A program made the position numbers and the translations under genes. From assembly GCF_025917685.1 (NCBI RefSeq), contig NZ_CP089518.1:1179001-1243000 (forward strand): 64,000 bases of DNA, given 5' to 3'. This stretch comes from Bacillus cereus. GTDB lineage: Bacteria; Bacillota; Bacilli; Bacillales; Bacillaceae_G. The notes beneath the pieces are model-generated. The model searched no databases. It worked only from the letters and a program-made list of their open reading frames with translations, and had not been told where the DNA came from. Within the stretch, counting starts at the first letter, position 1, and each line of letters begins with the position of its first letter. This document shows positions 9,255-18,195 of this stretch, in pieces.

Positions 9255-9893
9255 ATGAATCGTAATTGGGAAGACTTTTTAGCGCCTTATCACCAAGCGG
9301 TGGCAGAGCTGAAAGTGAAACTAAAAGGAATGCGTACTCAATTTGCAATGTTAACGGAGCATTCTCCAATTGAGTTTGTAACAGGAAGGGTAAAGTCGGT
9401 TGCAAGTATTATTGATAAAGCGGAGAAGAGAAATGTGCCGTTAGACCGGCTTAGAGAAGATATGCAAGACATCGCAGGCCTTCGAATGATGTGTCAATTT
9501 GTTGATGAGATTAAGCCTGTTGTAGAATATCTTCGAAAACGAAATGATTTTGAAATTGTGGAAGAACGTGATTATGTAACGCAAAAGAAAGATAGCGGTT
9601 ATCGCTCTTACCACGTTGTCATTAGTTATCCTGTTCAAACGATACAGGGAGAGAAAAAAGTATTGGTTGAAATTCAAATACGTACGTTAGCAATGAATTT
9701 TTGGGCAACGATTGAGCATTCTTTAAATTACAAATATAGTGGACGTTTTCCTGAAGATATTAAAATACGCTTACAACGTGCAGCGGAAGCGGCATTTTTA
9801 TTAGATGAAGAAATGTCTTCCATTCGTCTTGAAATTCAAGAAGCGCAAAAGATTTTTTCACGAAAGCAGGAAACGAAAGATTCTGAATCATAA
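9255..9893 (+). CDS. yjbM: Small alarmone synthetase (RelQ/SasB type)
   Basis: Transfers pyrophosphate from ATP to GDP or GTP, making (p)ppGpp without a hydrolase domain. The 212-residue protein has the RelA/SpoT synthetase blocks GRVKSVASIIDKAEKR, DIAGLRMMCQF, SGYRSYHVVI and VEIQIRTLAMNFWATIEH. The ATG at 9255 gives the family's usual length (B. subtilis SasB is 211); the frame extends upstream to a TTG at 9234, but that adds seven residues with no homologous look. GGTGGTGG is the likely ribosome site. It is co-transcribed with yjbL and nadK. Confidence 0.93.
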   Translation: MNRNWEDFLAPYHQAVAELKVKLKGMRTQFAMLTEHSPIEFVTGRVKSVASIIDKAEKRNVPLDRLREDMQDIAGLRMMCQFVDEIKPVVEYLRKRNDFEIVEERDYVTQKKDSGYRSYHVVISYPVQTIQGEKKVLVEIQIRTLAMNFWATIEHSLNYKYSGRFPEDIKIRLQRAAEAAFLLDEEMSSIRLEIQEAQKIFSRKQETKDSES

Positions 9894-9911
9894 ACTAAAG
9901 GGTGTTGGGCG

Positions 9912-10709
9912 ATGAAATTTACAATTATGTCAAAGGGAGATCAATCATCAGATACACTAGCAAGTACGATGAAAGAATACTTGTTAGATTTTGGTTTTAC
10001 GATGGATGAAAAGGAACCTGATATTGTAATTTCTGTTGGGGGAGATGGAACGCTTTTATATGCGTTTCATCGTTACTATAATCGATTAGATGAAACCGCA
10101 TTTGTTGGTGTACATACAGGGCATTTAGGTTTCTATGCAGATTGGTTACCGACGGAAGTAGAGAAGTTAGTAATTGCGATTGCTAAAACACCGTTCCAAG
10201 TAGTTGAATACCCACTTTTAGAGGTGATTATTCGCTATGTGAATGGTAGTAAAGAGTCGCAGTATTTGGCGATGAATGAAGCGACTGTAAAAAGTGCAGA
10301 AGGAACATTAGTAACAGAAGTGGAAATACGCGGAGAGTATTTTGAAACGTTCCGCGGAGATGGTCTTTGTATTTCTACTCCTTCAGGAAGTACTGCGTAT
10401 AATAAGGCACTTGGCGGAGCGATTATTCACCCTTCTATTGAAGCGATTCAAATTGCAGAAATGGCATCAATTAACAATCGTGTATTTCGTACGGTAGGTT
10501 CGCCGCTCGTACTGCCGAAACATCATACATGCGTTTTAAAGCCGGCTGCAGGAATGAACTTGCAAATTACGGTGGATCATTTGACGATGGTTCATCAAGA
10601 TGTGAAATCAATTCAGTATCGCGTTGCAAACGAGAAAGTACGATTTGTTCGTTTCCGTCCGTTCCCGTTCTGGAAACGTGTCCGTGACTCGTTTGTTGCA
10701 GATAAATAG
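9912..10709 (+). CDS. nadK: NAD kinase
   Basis: Phosphorylates NAD+ to NADP+ in the cytosol. The 265-residue product carries the defining GGDGT motif (residues 43-47, [12 protein letters not shown]), the NE pair (MNEATVK) and the glycine-rich [16 protein letters not shown] active-site segment. Length is that of Bacillus PpnK/NadF. It is third in the yjbL-yjbM-nadK-yjbO operon, 18 bases after yjbM. The group has a second NAD kinase elsewhere, so this is the nadF-type paralogue. Confidence 0.95.
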   Translation: MKFTIMSKGDQSSDTLASTMKEYLLDFGFTMDEKEPDIVISVGGDGTLLYAFHRYYNRLDETAFVGVHTGHLGFYADWLPTEVEKLVIAIAKTPFQVVEYPLLEVIIRYVNGSKESQYLAMNEATVKSAEGTLVTEVEIRGEYFETFRGDGLCISTPSGSTAYNKALGGAIIHPSIEAIQIAEMASINNRVFRTVGSPLVLPKHHTCVLKPAAGMNLQITVDHLTMVHQDVKSIQYRVANEKVRFVRFRPFPFWKRVRDSFVADK

Positions 10710-10724
10710 AGAGGGTTTATATAT

Positions 10725-11618
10725 TTGAACAGGTTTACATTGAAATGGGATATACAGCTTGCGGATGAGGGGACTTTAGTTAGAGAGTTTTTGAAAACGA
10801 AAGGAATTTCGAAGGCTGCTTTAACCGATATAAAGTTTCACGGTGGAGCTATTGAAGTAAACGGTCAACATGCGAGTGTTCGCTACAAGTTACAAGCCGG
10901 TGAAGAGTTACAAGTCTTCTTTCCGTTTGAGGAAAGAAGTGAAGGGATGGAAGCAGAAGATATTCCTTTAAATATTGTATATGAAGATGATGCAGTGCTT
11001 GTTGTAAATAAAGAAGCATATATGTCGACAATTCCGTCTAGGGAGCATCCGTCAGGAAGTGTTGCAAATGCTCTGTTATATCATTATGATAAACAGAACC
11101 TTGCAAGTACAGTGCACATTGTAACGAGACTCGATCGTGATACTTCAGGACTTATGTTAATTGCAAAAAATCGATTCGTTCACAACCTTTTATCAAAGCA
11201 GCATCAACAAAAAGGAGTGAAACGAACGTATGAGGCGCTCGTTCATGGAATGATCCTAGAAGAGATAGGGACGATTGATGCACCAATCGGACGAAAAGCG
11301 GATAGTATTATTGAGCGAACTGTCTGTGAAGATGGTCAAAGAGCTGTTACTCATTTTAGAGTGATGGAAAGTTCTTCTAATGAGACGCATGTAGCACTTG
11401 AACTTGAAACAGGAAGAACGCATCAAATTCGTGTACATATGGCGCATATAGGACATCCGCTACTTGGGGATGATTTATACGGCGGTCGAAGAGATGTGAT
11501 GAAACGCCAAGCGCTTCATAGTACGTCTTTGACGTTTTATCACCCTATTTTAGAAAAGGAAATGACTTTTACCTTATGTATCCCAGATGACATGCAATCC
11601 GCTTTACATAACAATTAA
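10725..11618 (+). CDS. yjbO: RluA/RluD-family pseudouridine synthase (YjbO)
   Basis: Converts specific uridines of RNA, probably 23S rRNA, to pseudouridine. The 297-residue protein has an S4-like N-terminal RNA-binding region (about 14-65), then the catalytic RLDRDTSGL motif with the nucleophilic Asp near residue 137, and the later family motifs GRTHQIRVHM and GHPLLGDDLYGG. It starts with TTG after a GAGAGGG site, 15 bases behind nadK. The rRNA target cannot be told from sequence. Confidence 0.92.
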   Translation: MNRFTLKWDIQLADEGTLVREFLKTKGISKAALTDIKFHGGAIEVNGQHASVRYKLQAGEELQVFFPFEERSEGMEAEDIPLNIVYEDDAVLVVNKEAYMSTIPSREHPSGSVANALLYHYDKQNLASTVHIVTRLDRDTSGLMLIAKNRFVHNLLSKQHQQKGVKRTYEALVHGMILEEIGTIDAPIGRKADSIIERTVCEDGQRAVTHFRVMESSSNETHVALELETGRTHQIRVHMAHIGHPLLGDDLYGGRRDVMKRQALHSTSLTFYHPILEKEMTFTLCIPDDMQSALHNN

Positions 11619-11662
11619 AAGGGAACAAAATTCTTACTGAACGAAGAATTTTGTTCCCTTTT
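11617..11662. terminator. Bidirectional terminator, yjbO / HAEG-repeat gene
   Basis: A 19-base-pair inverted repeat (11617-11635 with 11644-11662, core GGGAACAAAATTC) with A/T-rich ends lies between two converging genes and can serve both. Confidence 0.92.
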
Positions 11663-11663
11663 T

Positions 11664-13052
11664 TTAGCGGAATAATATTAAAATTTGATTTTCACCAGTA
11701 CGTTTAATAACGAAAAAGCCACTTTCAGCTTTTGTAGCAATGCCGTCATCATTTGGAAGACAGTATCCGTGTGTTTCGCAAGTACCGTCATCACGTACTA
11801 ACATTTGTCCAATTAATCCGACAGGAAGCCACTCAGTACGGTCTCTTCTTGATATATATTTACAAGCTGGATCCCATTCTGTATTTAAAAGAGGTTGTGT
11901 GTCTTGCGTGTCCGTATGCGCATATTGACGCTTTCCAAAGCTATCTGTTTTATAGCGTTTTTGCCAACTTAAAGCACCGCTATTTCCTATGAGAGCAGGA
12001 GTAGCACTAGATATTCCTAATATGAATAAATCATTTGAAGTAGCTTTTCGAATTTTTTCTTCGCTACTAAATGTAACGAAATGACCGACATCAATAGAAC
12101 TATGATCTGCTGTCTCAAACATTTGTGCAAAATCCGTTCCACTTGCATTGTAAGAAGCACCATCGATATACATTTCTCCGTTGTGAGCAAGCCATTTTGC
12201 ACCGATATTATGGTCGGTGTCATTTGTACCATTTGCAATAAACCAAGAATAAGATTCTTCTGCCGTGCCGAAGCGCCCCATAATATGGCTGCCTGCAAAA
12301 TGAGCTGTTGATGTATGCATACCTTCCGCATGAGAAGAGAATCCGTTAGCGATAGTCGCGGTTCCTTCTGCATGTGCTGCTTCGCCTAAAGCAATTGTAT
12401 GTTTTCCTTCCGCATGAGAATAAGAGCCGCCTGCTGTCGTTTCACTTCCTTCACTATGCGAACTATGTCCAGTTGCTTTTGTTTTTGATCCTTCTGCATG
12501 AGAGAAAGAACCTTTTGCATGTGTAAGAAGCCCTTCTGCATGTGAAGCTGTACCTTCTGCATTAGAATGAAGCCCCTCTGCATGTGCATACCGGCTCCCT
12601 TTTTTAACTTTTGTATTTTCGGGTGTAGGGGTCTGAATTACAATAGTTTTTTCTGTTTGTATATCATTTGATGGGGCTAATGCTTCTTTTATTTTTTTTA
12701 CTTGATTTATAATAGTAGCTGGAATTTCTGGTTCCACTTTTTTATTTATTGCTACAGGGATGTTTTCTTCTGTATTTTGCTCTGTTTGCTCAGAATGTAA
12801 TACCTGTTCACTATGATTAGAGAGAGGTTTATTTTTTTGTTGCATCTTTGTTTTTCTATTATCGATTATGCGGCTCATTACAGCATTTTCTAAAGAGACA
12901 TATTTTGTTCTTGCTTTACTTTTTTTTGATGATTCTTGTTTTTCTAGTTCTTCTAAAGCTGCAGCTCGAATGCTACACCAATTGTTAATTCCGTACATAG
13001 GCAGATAGAAAGGCGGGAATTTTCTTTTTTGTTTAGAAGATTTTTTCTTCAT
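11664..13052 (-). CDS. HAEG-repeat protein with peptidase G2-like autocleavage domain
   Basis: The 462-residue protein has three parts. Residues 1-150 are Lys/Ser/Glu-rich and low in complexity (MKKKSSKQKRKFPPFY), with no signal peptide. Residues about 158-262 contain seven or so degenerate 14-residue repeats built on SHAEG...T.A.G, the pattern of YadA-type trimeric beta-roll heads. The C-terminal 180 residues (from about AEESYSWFIANGTND) resemble the peptidase G2 intramolecular-chaperone domain found on phage phi29-type appendages, which trimerises and cuts itself off. The family call is from memory of the repeat and domain pattern. An AGGAGGTGACAG ribosome site precedes the ATG. The gene is isolated by terminators on both sides. 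Its role is unknown; its neighbours do not decide it. Confidence 0.72.
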   Translation of the reverse strand: MKKKSSKQKRKFPPFYLPMYGINNWCSIRAAALEELEKQESSKKSKARTKYVSLENAVMSRIIDNRKTKMQQKNKPLSNHSEQVLHSEQTEQNTEENIPVAINKKVEPEIPATIINQVKKIKEALAPSNDIQTEKTIVIQTPTPENTKVKKGSRYAHAEGLHSNAEGTASHAEGLLTHAKGSFSHAEGSKTKATGHSSHSEGSETTAGGSYSHAEGKHTIALGEAAHAEGTATIANGFSSHAEGMHTSTAHFAGSHIMGRFGTAEESYSWFIANGTNDTDHNIGAKWLAHNGEMYIDGASYNASGTDFAQMFETADHSSIDVGHFVTFSSEEKIRKATSNDLFILGISSATPALIGNSGALSWQKRYKTDSFGKRQYAHTDTQDTQPLLNTEWDPACKYISRRDRTEWLPVGLIGQMLVRDDGTCETHGYCLPNDDGIATKAESGFFVIKRTGENQILILFR

Positions 13053-13082
13053 TCTGTCACCTCCTGCGACAGTATATGCCGT

Positions 13083-13126
13083 GTACTTAAAAAAAGATGC
13101 ACTTTATTGCATCTTTTTTTAAGTAC
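13083..13126. terminator. prpE terminator
   Basis: Perfect 19-base-pair inverted repeat (13083-13101 with 13108-13126, core AAAGATGCA) with seven-base A and T runs; it ends prpE transcription before the HAEG-repeat gene. Confidence 0.88.
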
Positions 13127-13206
13127 ATTACCTAGTTTTTATATGAGATGTGCCTAAATAATACGGTAATCCCTCGCAATTCATGAATTGCACTAAGTAA
13201 GGGGAG

Positions 13207-13947
13207 TTATGAAATTGGGCGGAATTTCTCAGCGACAAAAGGCAGGGAGGAAGGGACGGAAACGGTCTCCATTTCAGGAAAACGTAGTCCGGTTAGCTTT
13301 CCACCAAATACAGCACCAGTATCGATATTGACTGTGTGATTTACAAAGCGAGGTTCTTTTACTGGAGTATGTCCATATATAATCCAAGTTTCCCCGTTAT
13401 ATTCTTGCGCCCAGTCGCGACGGACAGGTGAGCCGTCAGCATGCTTTTCTCCTGTAATATCGCCATATAATACAAAGGTTTGTACTTTTTTATCTTGTCT
13501 TCCTATGTAATCTTGCCGAATCCCAGCGTGACATACGATTACTCTTTTTTCATCTAGTATGTGATATAAAGGGGATTGCTCATAAAGGGTGATGAACTTT
13601 TCTTTTATAATGTTTTGCTTATGAGAAGATAGCGCTTCATATTCAGCGACAGTTGTTTCGAGTCCGTGAGCGATTGTTACATTACCCCCAAGGAAAAATC
13701 GGTATAGTTTATTGCAGTGATTTCCAGGAGCGTAATAAGCTTCTTTTTTATTTATGACAAGTTCCCATACAATTTCAATCATACGTAATGAGTGAGGACC
13801 GCGATCTGTAATATCACCAACGAATGCAAGCTGACGTTGGTCAGGGTGAATGGGTAGGCCACTGTTCCAGTTGTATCCAAGTTTCGTCGTTAAATTTTGA
13901 AACTCTTGGAAGCACCCATGAATATCCCCTATAATGTCATATTTCAT
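13207..13947 (-). CDS. prpE: Diadenosine tetraphosphatase / phosphoprotein phosphatase PrpE
   Basis: Metal-dependent phosphatase that splits Ap4A-type dinucleotides and, in B. subtilis, acts on spore germination. The 246-residue protein has the metallophosphoesterase motifs GDIHG (7-11), GDITDRG (about 44-50) and GNH (about 75-77), with later HAG and GHTP motifs for metal binding. GGAGG precedes the ATG. Its place after yjbO matches B. subtilis yjbP. Single gene with its own terminator. Confidence 0.93.
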   Translation of the reverse strand: MKYDIIGDIHGCFQEFQNLTTKLGYNWNSGLPIHPDQRQLAFVGDITDRGPHSLRMIEIVWELVINKKEAYYAPGNHCNKLYRFFLGGNVTIAHGLETTVAEYEALSSHKQNIIKEKFITLYEQSPLYHILDEKRVIVCHAGIRQDYIGRQDKKVQTFVLYGDITGEKHADGSPVRRDWAQEYNGETWIIYGHTPVKEPRFVNHTVNIDTGAVFGGKLTGLRFPEMETVSVPSSLPFVAEKFRPIS

Positions 13948-14024
13948 ATTTAAACCTCCATCATATTTTTCATTAGTATATCTAAAAAAGGATAGAGATA
14001 AAAATGTACCGCTTTTTGTGTGGC

Positions 14025-15182
14025 TTATTTAAACATAAAGATTTTTGTTCTTGAGCGAACATTTAAAATAAATCCAATCGCAATCATGTATGTAAGCAGC
14101 GAACTTCCTCCATAGCTCATAAGGGGTAATGTTATCCCTGTAATAGGAAGTAATCCGATTGTCATCCCGATATTTTGGAATACTTGAAAAGTAAACATTC
14201 CGATTGTACCAGCACAAATATAACTACCGAAAGGATCATTACTTTCTAAAGCGATATGAATCATTCGGAAAATGAGTAAGAAAAAAAGTGAAATAATGAC
14301 ACTTGCACCTAAAAAACCAAATTGTTCAGCGACATTAGTGAAAATAAAATCTGTATGTGGTTCTGGAAAATATACTTGTCCATTTTCCCAACCCTTTCCT
14401 TGCATTTCCCCTGATCCAGCAGCTAAGAATGCTTGTCTTAGTTGATAGCCTTGCGCATCATATTTGTATGGTGCTAACCAGCCGTAGAAGCGATTTAATT
14501 GATATTCTTTTAAAATGTGTGCTTTAAAGAACTCTGTATGAGAAAAAAATATATATATTAATGTAGAACCCGCTGTGATAATGCCGGAGACTAATCCGAA
14601 AATAAAACGCCATCGTATACCGGAAACTAGTATCATTGCTGCGAGCATAGCTGAAATTACCATCGTATTCCCTAAATCCGGTTCCTTTGCAATAAGGAGT
14701 AGTGGTGGCAAACTTGCTGCGAATATCTTTCCGAGTAATAAAAAATCGCCCTGTATTGTTCTGAAAAAATATTTCTCATTGTGATTTGCTATAATTCGTC
14801 CAATGACGATAATTAAAAATAATTTCATAATTTCAGAAGGCTGGAAATTTCCGATGCCTGGAAGCCTGTACCAAGCGGTAGCGCCTTTAATTGTAAGGGC
14901 ACCTGGTACTTGAAGTTCTAGCCCAATAAGTAATACCATTGCAAAGCTATATAAATACCAAGCAATTTTTTGATAACGATCGAAATCGATAATCATAATA
15001 ACGCCAATAGCAATAAATCCAATGAAATACCATTGAATTTGCTTTAGTACAAAATTTACGTTTTGTAAAAATGGTGGTAAAGAGGCTTGCGCACTTGCAA
15101 TAGCAAAGCAACTAACAGTCCCAATGGCAAATAAGATGAATAGCAATACGTAGTCTATTTGATATTGAGAATTTGGTTTCAA
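14025..15182 (-). CDS. RodA/FtsW/SpoVE-family peptidoglycan polymerase
   Basis: SEDS-family membrane glycosyltransferase that polymerises lipid II into glycan strands. The 385-residue protein has about ten membrane helices and the C-terminal family signature near residues 343-368 ([18 protein letters not shown]), plus the extracellular [10 protein letters not shown] segment. It starts with TTG after AAAGGAC. The overall features look most like RodA (cell elongation), but several RodA/FtsW paralogues exist in this group, so I give no symbol. It is transcribed alone. Confidence 0.85.
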   Translation of the reverse strand: MKPNSQYQIDYVLLFILFAIGTVSCFAIASAQASLPPFLQNVNFVLKQIQWYFIGFIAIGVIMIIDFDRYQKIAWYLYSFAMVLLIGLELQVPGALTIKGATAWYRLPGIGNFQPSEIMKLFLIIVIGRIIANHNEKYFFRTIQGDFLLLGKIFAASLPPLLLIAKEPDLGNTMVISAMLAAMILVSGIRWRFIFGLVSGIITAGSTLIYIFFSHTEFFKAHILKEYQLNRFYGWLAPYKYDAQGYQLRQAFLAAGSGEMQGKGWENGQVYFPEPHTDFIFTNVAEQFGFLGASVIISLFFLLIFRMIHIALESNDPFGSYICAGTIGMFTFQVFQNIGMTIGLLPITGITLPLMSYGGSSLLTYMIAIGFILNVRSRTKIFMFK

Positions 15183-15263
15183 TGTATATAGTCCTTTCTA
15201 TCACCTAGTAAGTATATGGATGACGTCATGATAAAAATAATATGCAAGCAGACTGTTCATACA

Positions 15264-15287
15264 TTTATTCCACTATTTGTGGGAAGT
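15264..15287. repeat. Possible bcr-like repeat fragment (5' end only)
   Basis: These 24 bases match the 5' end of the repeat at 32052 at 21 positions, and two of the differences (G to A and C to T) preserve the short CC(G/A)C...G(C/T)GG hairpin. Nothing beyond base 15287 aligns. It lies in the gap between the rodA-type gene and a glycosyltransferase gene. Confidence 0.35.
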
Positions 15288-15328
15288 CATACATCACGAG
15301 GAAGGAATTGCTCCTCCCTTGAGATGTG

Positions 15329-16264
15329 CTATTTTGCACGGAGTTCTTTTGTAATTATATTTAAACAATAGGAAAGACGTGCATGTGTATTTATATCTGG
15401 AATGAGGTTTGGAAATAGATTGTAAAATTTGACCGCATTTTTATACCATCCGTAAGCTCTTATCAAACCCTTTTTATAATATTGGGCGTCTTGTAAGAAA
15501 CCATACTTTTTCGAGGTTACAACGAGCTGTGAAAAATCTTCACAGCCTTCAAGGAATTTGTGATGTACTTGCTGTCCAGTATGAAGGCGGAATGAACTTA
15601 AAGGCTCAGTGATATACATCGCATCACCTTTTGAAAGTAAACTTATCCAAGAGGCCATATCAACACTACAACCATATTTTCTACCATTTAAAGTGCCGAA
15701 AGGTTCTGTTAATAGGTGTTTTCGAAAGAGTACAATTGTAGGTTCACCGATAATATTTTGTCCCTTTATAAGCATACGGTTTCCAAAATCTGTCCCATTT
15801 AGTAGAGTATCTTCATCGCATAATTTTTTCATGGAGGAATGTTGTTCAATTATATCTCCATTATCATTAATCCAAGTGCGATAGGATGTGATAAGTGCGA
15901 GGTTCCGATCTAAGTCTTGTTGGAAATAGAACATCATTTTTTCGATTTTATTACTATAAAATATATCATCGTCCATTAAGAAATTGATGTACTCTCCATT
16001 GGACTGTTCTAAGAGCATAAGTGAGTTATTAAATTGTCCTAGAGTAGCGGAATTTCGAATGTACGTTAGGTTTTTATAATTAGGTAAATAATGTCTCTCC
16101 ATTAAAATTTCTGTTGCATCATTTGTACTATCATCTCCTACAATGATTTCAATATTCGAATAAGTTTGTGCTAATGCACTTTCTAGAGCAATTTTAAAAT
16201 AATGTGGTCGATTAAAGGTGGGAATAAGGATGGAAACGAGAGGCAGATTTTTTTTGTTATTCAT
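15329..16264 (-). CDS. Glycosyltransferase family 2
   Basis: A GT-A-fold enzyme that moves a sugar from a nucleotide-sugar donor. The 311-residue product opens with LVSILIPTFNRPHYFKIALE, followed by IIVGDDSTND and the metal-binding FLMDDDIFY, the classic GT2 layout. I take the ATG at 16264, nine bases after AAAGG, rather than a TTG at 16270 that is too close to that site. It lies five bases after the methyltransferase gene and is co-transcribed with it. The nearness of bclA and the rhamnose genes suggests it works on the exosporium glycan; that is inference. Confidence 0.85.
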   Translation of the reverse strand: MNNKKNLPLVSILIPTFNRPHYFKIALESALAQTYSNIEIIVGDDSTNDATEILMERHYLPNYKNLTYIRNSATLGQFNNSLMLLEQSNGEYINFLMDDDIFYSNKIEKMMFYFQQDLDRNLALITSYRTWINDNGDIIEQHSSMKKLCDEDTLLNGTDFGNRMLIKGQNIIGEPTIVLFRKHLLTEPFGTLNGRKYGCSVDMASWISLLSKGDAMYITEPLSSFRLHTGQQVHHKFLEGCEDFSQLVVTSKKYGFLQDAQYYKKGLIRAYGWYKNAVKFYNLFPNLIPDINTHARLSYCLNIITKELRAK

Positions 16265-16270
16265 ATACAA

Positions 16271-17029
16271 CTACCTTTCAGGAATTTTTTGTGTAAGAAT
16301 AATATCTTGATAACTTGTGTACTCAGTTCTGTTACACCATGAACCATAATGGGGGGGATTCATTATTTCTAGCCCATACTTATTTAATAGAACGCGAATA
16401 TCGTTCTCAGGATAGGCAACTGCGAAATTAGGAATATCTTTATTCAGAACATAACAATTGTCAATTTGATGATGAAAATTTAATGCACTTAGTCCTCTAT
16501 TTAAGTAATAGGATGATTCAGGATTAATTAAAAAGAAAGTAATAAAACATCTCCCGTCTTTTTTCAGAACTCGTGTAATCTCAGATACATAATGTTCTAA
16601 TTCTTTCGGAAGGAGGTGTGTGAATACGGACGTTAAAAAAATAAAATCGAATGACTCGTCTTCATATGGAAACTTGTATTGGGAAGCATCTTCTTTTCCT
16701 TCTGGATTGTAGAACTGATTATATATGTCGACATGTTCAAAATGGAAGTTGTTACGGATTGTTGAAATGTTATTTTTGCACCATGTAATACCCTCGTTAA
16801 ATAAGTCAAATCCATAATAAGCTCCATCATCACTTAAATAATTCATTAATGGAACCGCCATTCGGCCGATACCGCAACCTATATCTAACACTGTTTCATT
16901 TGATTTCAAATTGCCAATTTGAATAAAATACTGTATGAATTCGTTTCCAACTTTTTCGAAGTCACCACCTACATATTGAACGAGTTTTGGAGGTGGGAGT
17001 AATGTGATTTTTTTTTCATTTTCGTTCAT
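16271..17029 (-). CDS. Class I SAM-dependent methyltransferase
   Basis: The 252-residue protein has the SAM-binding glycine-rich motif VLDIGCGIGRMAVPLM (about 46-61), an acidic YYGFDLF strand end and the FDFIFLTSVFTHLLP motif-IV region, typical of the methyltransferase 11/25 group. AAGGAG precedes the ATG. It is the first gene of a two-gene unit with the following glycosyltransferase. In this surroundings a role in methylating a spore-surface sugar is plausible but unproven. Confidence 0.82.
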   Translation of the reverse strand: MNENEKKITLLPPPKLVQYVGGDFEKVGNEFIQYFIQIGNLKSNETVLDIGCGIGRMAVPLMNYLSDDGAYYGFDLFNEGITWCKNNISTIRNNFHFEHVDIYNQFYNPEGKEDASQYKFPYEDESFDFIFLTSVFTHLLPKELEHYVSEITRVLKKDGRCFITFFLINPESSYYLNRGLSALNFHHQIDNCYVLNKDIPNFAVAYPENDIRVLLNKYGLEIMNPPHYGSWCNRTEYTSYQDIILTQKIPER

Positions 17030-17234
17030 AAATTTACTCCTTCCTTATAGTAAAGTAGAACATTGCCGCTTTTACTATATAGTTAAAACTTTATAGTAGG
17101 AGAAAAATGATATTTAAATTATTACGATATGTAAAGAATGTTTCTAAAAACAACTGATAATGGTGAGGAGCCCCTTGCTTTTTTATTATGCTATTAGTAG
17201 AGGAGCCCCCAATGGATACATTTTTCACTTTATT

Positions 17235-18080
17235 CTATTCTTTTCGCCAATAAATACCGAAATCATCAATTTTAGTAATAGGAGCTTTTAAGTTTCTTTG
17301 ATTTCTGAAATCTGTTACAGCTTCTGCGCATGTTATTAATCCGTAATCATCAATAATGATATATCCACCTGTTGAAACTTTATCGTATAAGTTTACAAGA
17401 CTATCCATCGTTGATTCATACATATCACCATCAAGGCGGGCAATTGCAATTTTTTCTACCGGTGCTGAAGGTAATGTATCTTTAAACCATCCCTTTAAAA
17501 ATTGCACCTGATCATTTAATAAATCGTATTTTCTAAAGTTTTCTTGCACTTTTTCTAAAGAAACACGTAAGTAATCAAATGTGTGTAAATAATCACCGTA
17601 ATCTTTTGGATACTGTTCTAAATTAGGTTCTGGCAGACCTTCAAACGAATCAGCAACCCAAACAGTACGATTTTTGATGTTGTTTGCTTGTAAAAAACCA
17701 TTCATAAAGATGCATGATCCCCCGCGCCATACACCAGTTTCAATAAAGTCACCTTCTATATTTTCACGGACAACAGTTTCCATAGCCTCATGTAATTGAT
17801 TCATACGTTTTCGCCCGATCATACTATGTGCTGCTCTTGGCCAATCTTTGCCACCTTGACGTTCACTTTTTGAAATGTTAGGATCAACGATTTTTAAATT
17901 ATGATTTTCTGCGTACTGCTTAAGAAATAAAGGGAGTGGAACTGTAACTGGTTCATATGATAATTCTTTAGATATATGTAACGTAGCAGGTAAATATGGT
18001 TCATACTCTAACCATATTTCAAACAAAATTGTTTTCTTTAATAACTCAAGATAAAGCTGAATAGCAGATTTATTTTCCAT
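17235..18080 (-). CDS. TylF/MycF-family sugar O-methyltransferase
   Basis: The family methylates hydroxyls of deoxyhexoses (macrocin and mycinamicin sugars). The 281-residue product shows GDFIETGVWRGGSCIFM (SAM site), VADSFEGLPEP, IARLDGDMYESTMD and YIIIDDYG, the last two carrying the metal-binding acidic residues of TylF-type enzymes. The frame stays open to 18236 inside bclA, but the start is the ATG at 18080 with a near-perfect CAGGAGGAACAAAT site. It directly follows bclA on the same strand. B. anthracis BclA glycan contains O-methylated rhamnose, so this is a good candidate for that step. Confidence 0.83.
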   Translation of the reverse strand: MENKSAIQLYLELLKKTILFEIWLEYEPYLPATLHISKELSYEPVTVPLPLFLKQYAENHNLKIVDPNISKSERQGGKDWPRAAHSMIGRKRMNQLHEAMETVVRENIEGDFIETGVWRGGSCIFMNGFLQANNIKNRTVWVADSFEGLPEPNLEQYPKDYGDYLHTFDYLRVSLEKVQENFRKYDLLNDQVQFLKGWFKDTLPSAPVEKIAIARLDGDMYESTMDSLVNLYDKVSTGGYIIIDDYGLITCAEAVTDFRNQRNLKAPITKIDDFGIYWRKE

Positions 18081-18195
18081 ATTTGTTCCTCCTGAGGAAA
18101 TGTCATACAACAATATGATTATGTAGATAACGAAGGTTTCATGATTGAAATTGAAAAGCAGTAAAACTGATATCAGTTTTACTGCTAAGTAAAAA

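Noticed and set aside
11664..13052. Prophage remnant suggested by the phage-like autochaperone domain
   Set aside because: No integrase, att repeat, structural or lysis genes nearby; neighbours are core genes in conserved order.
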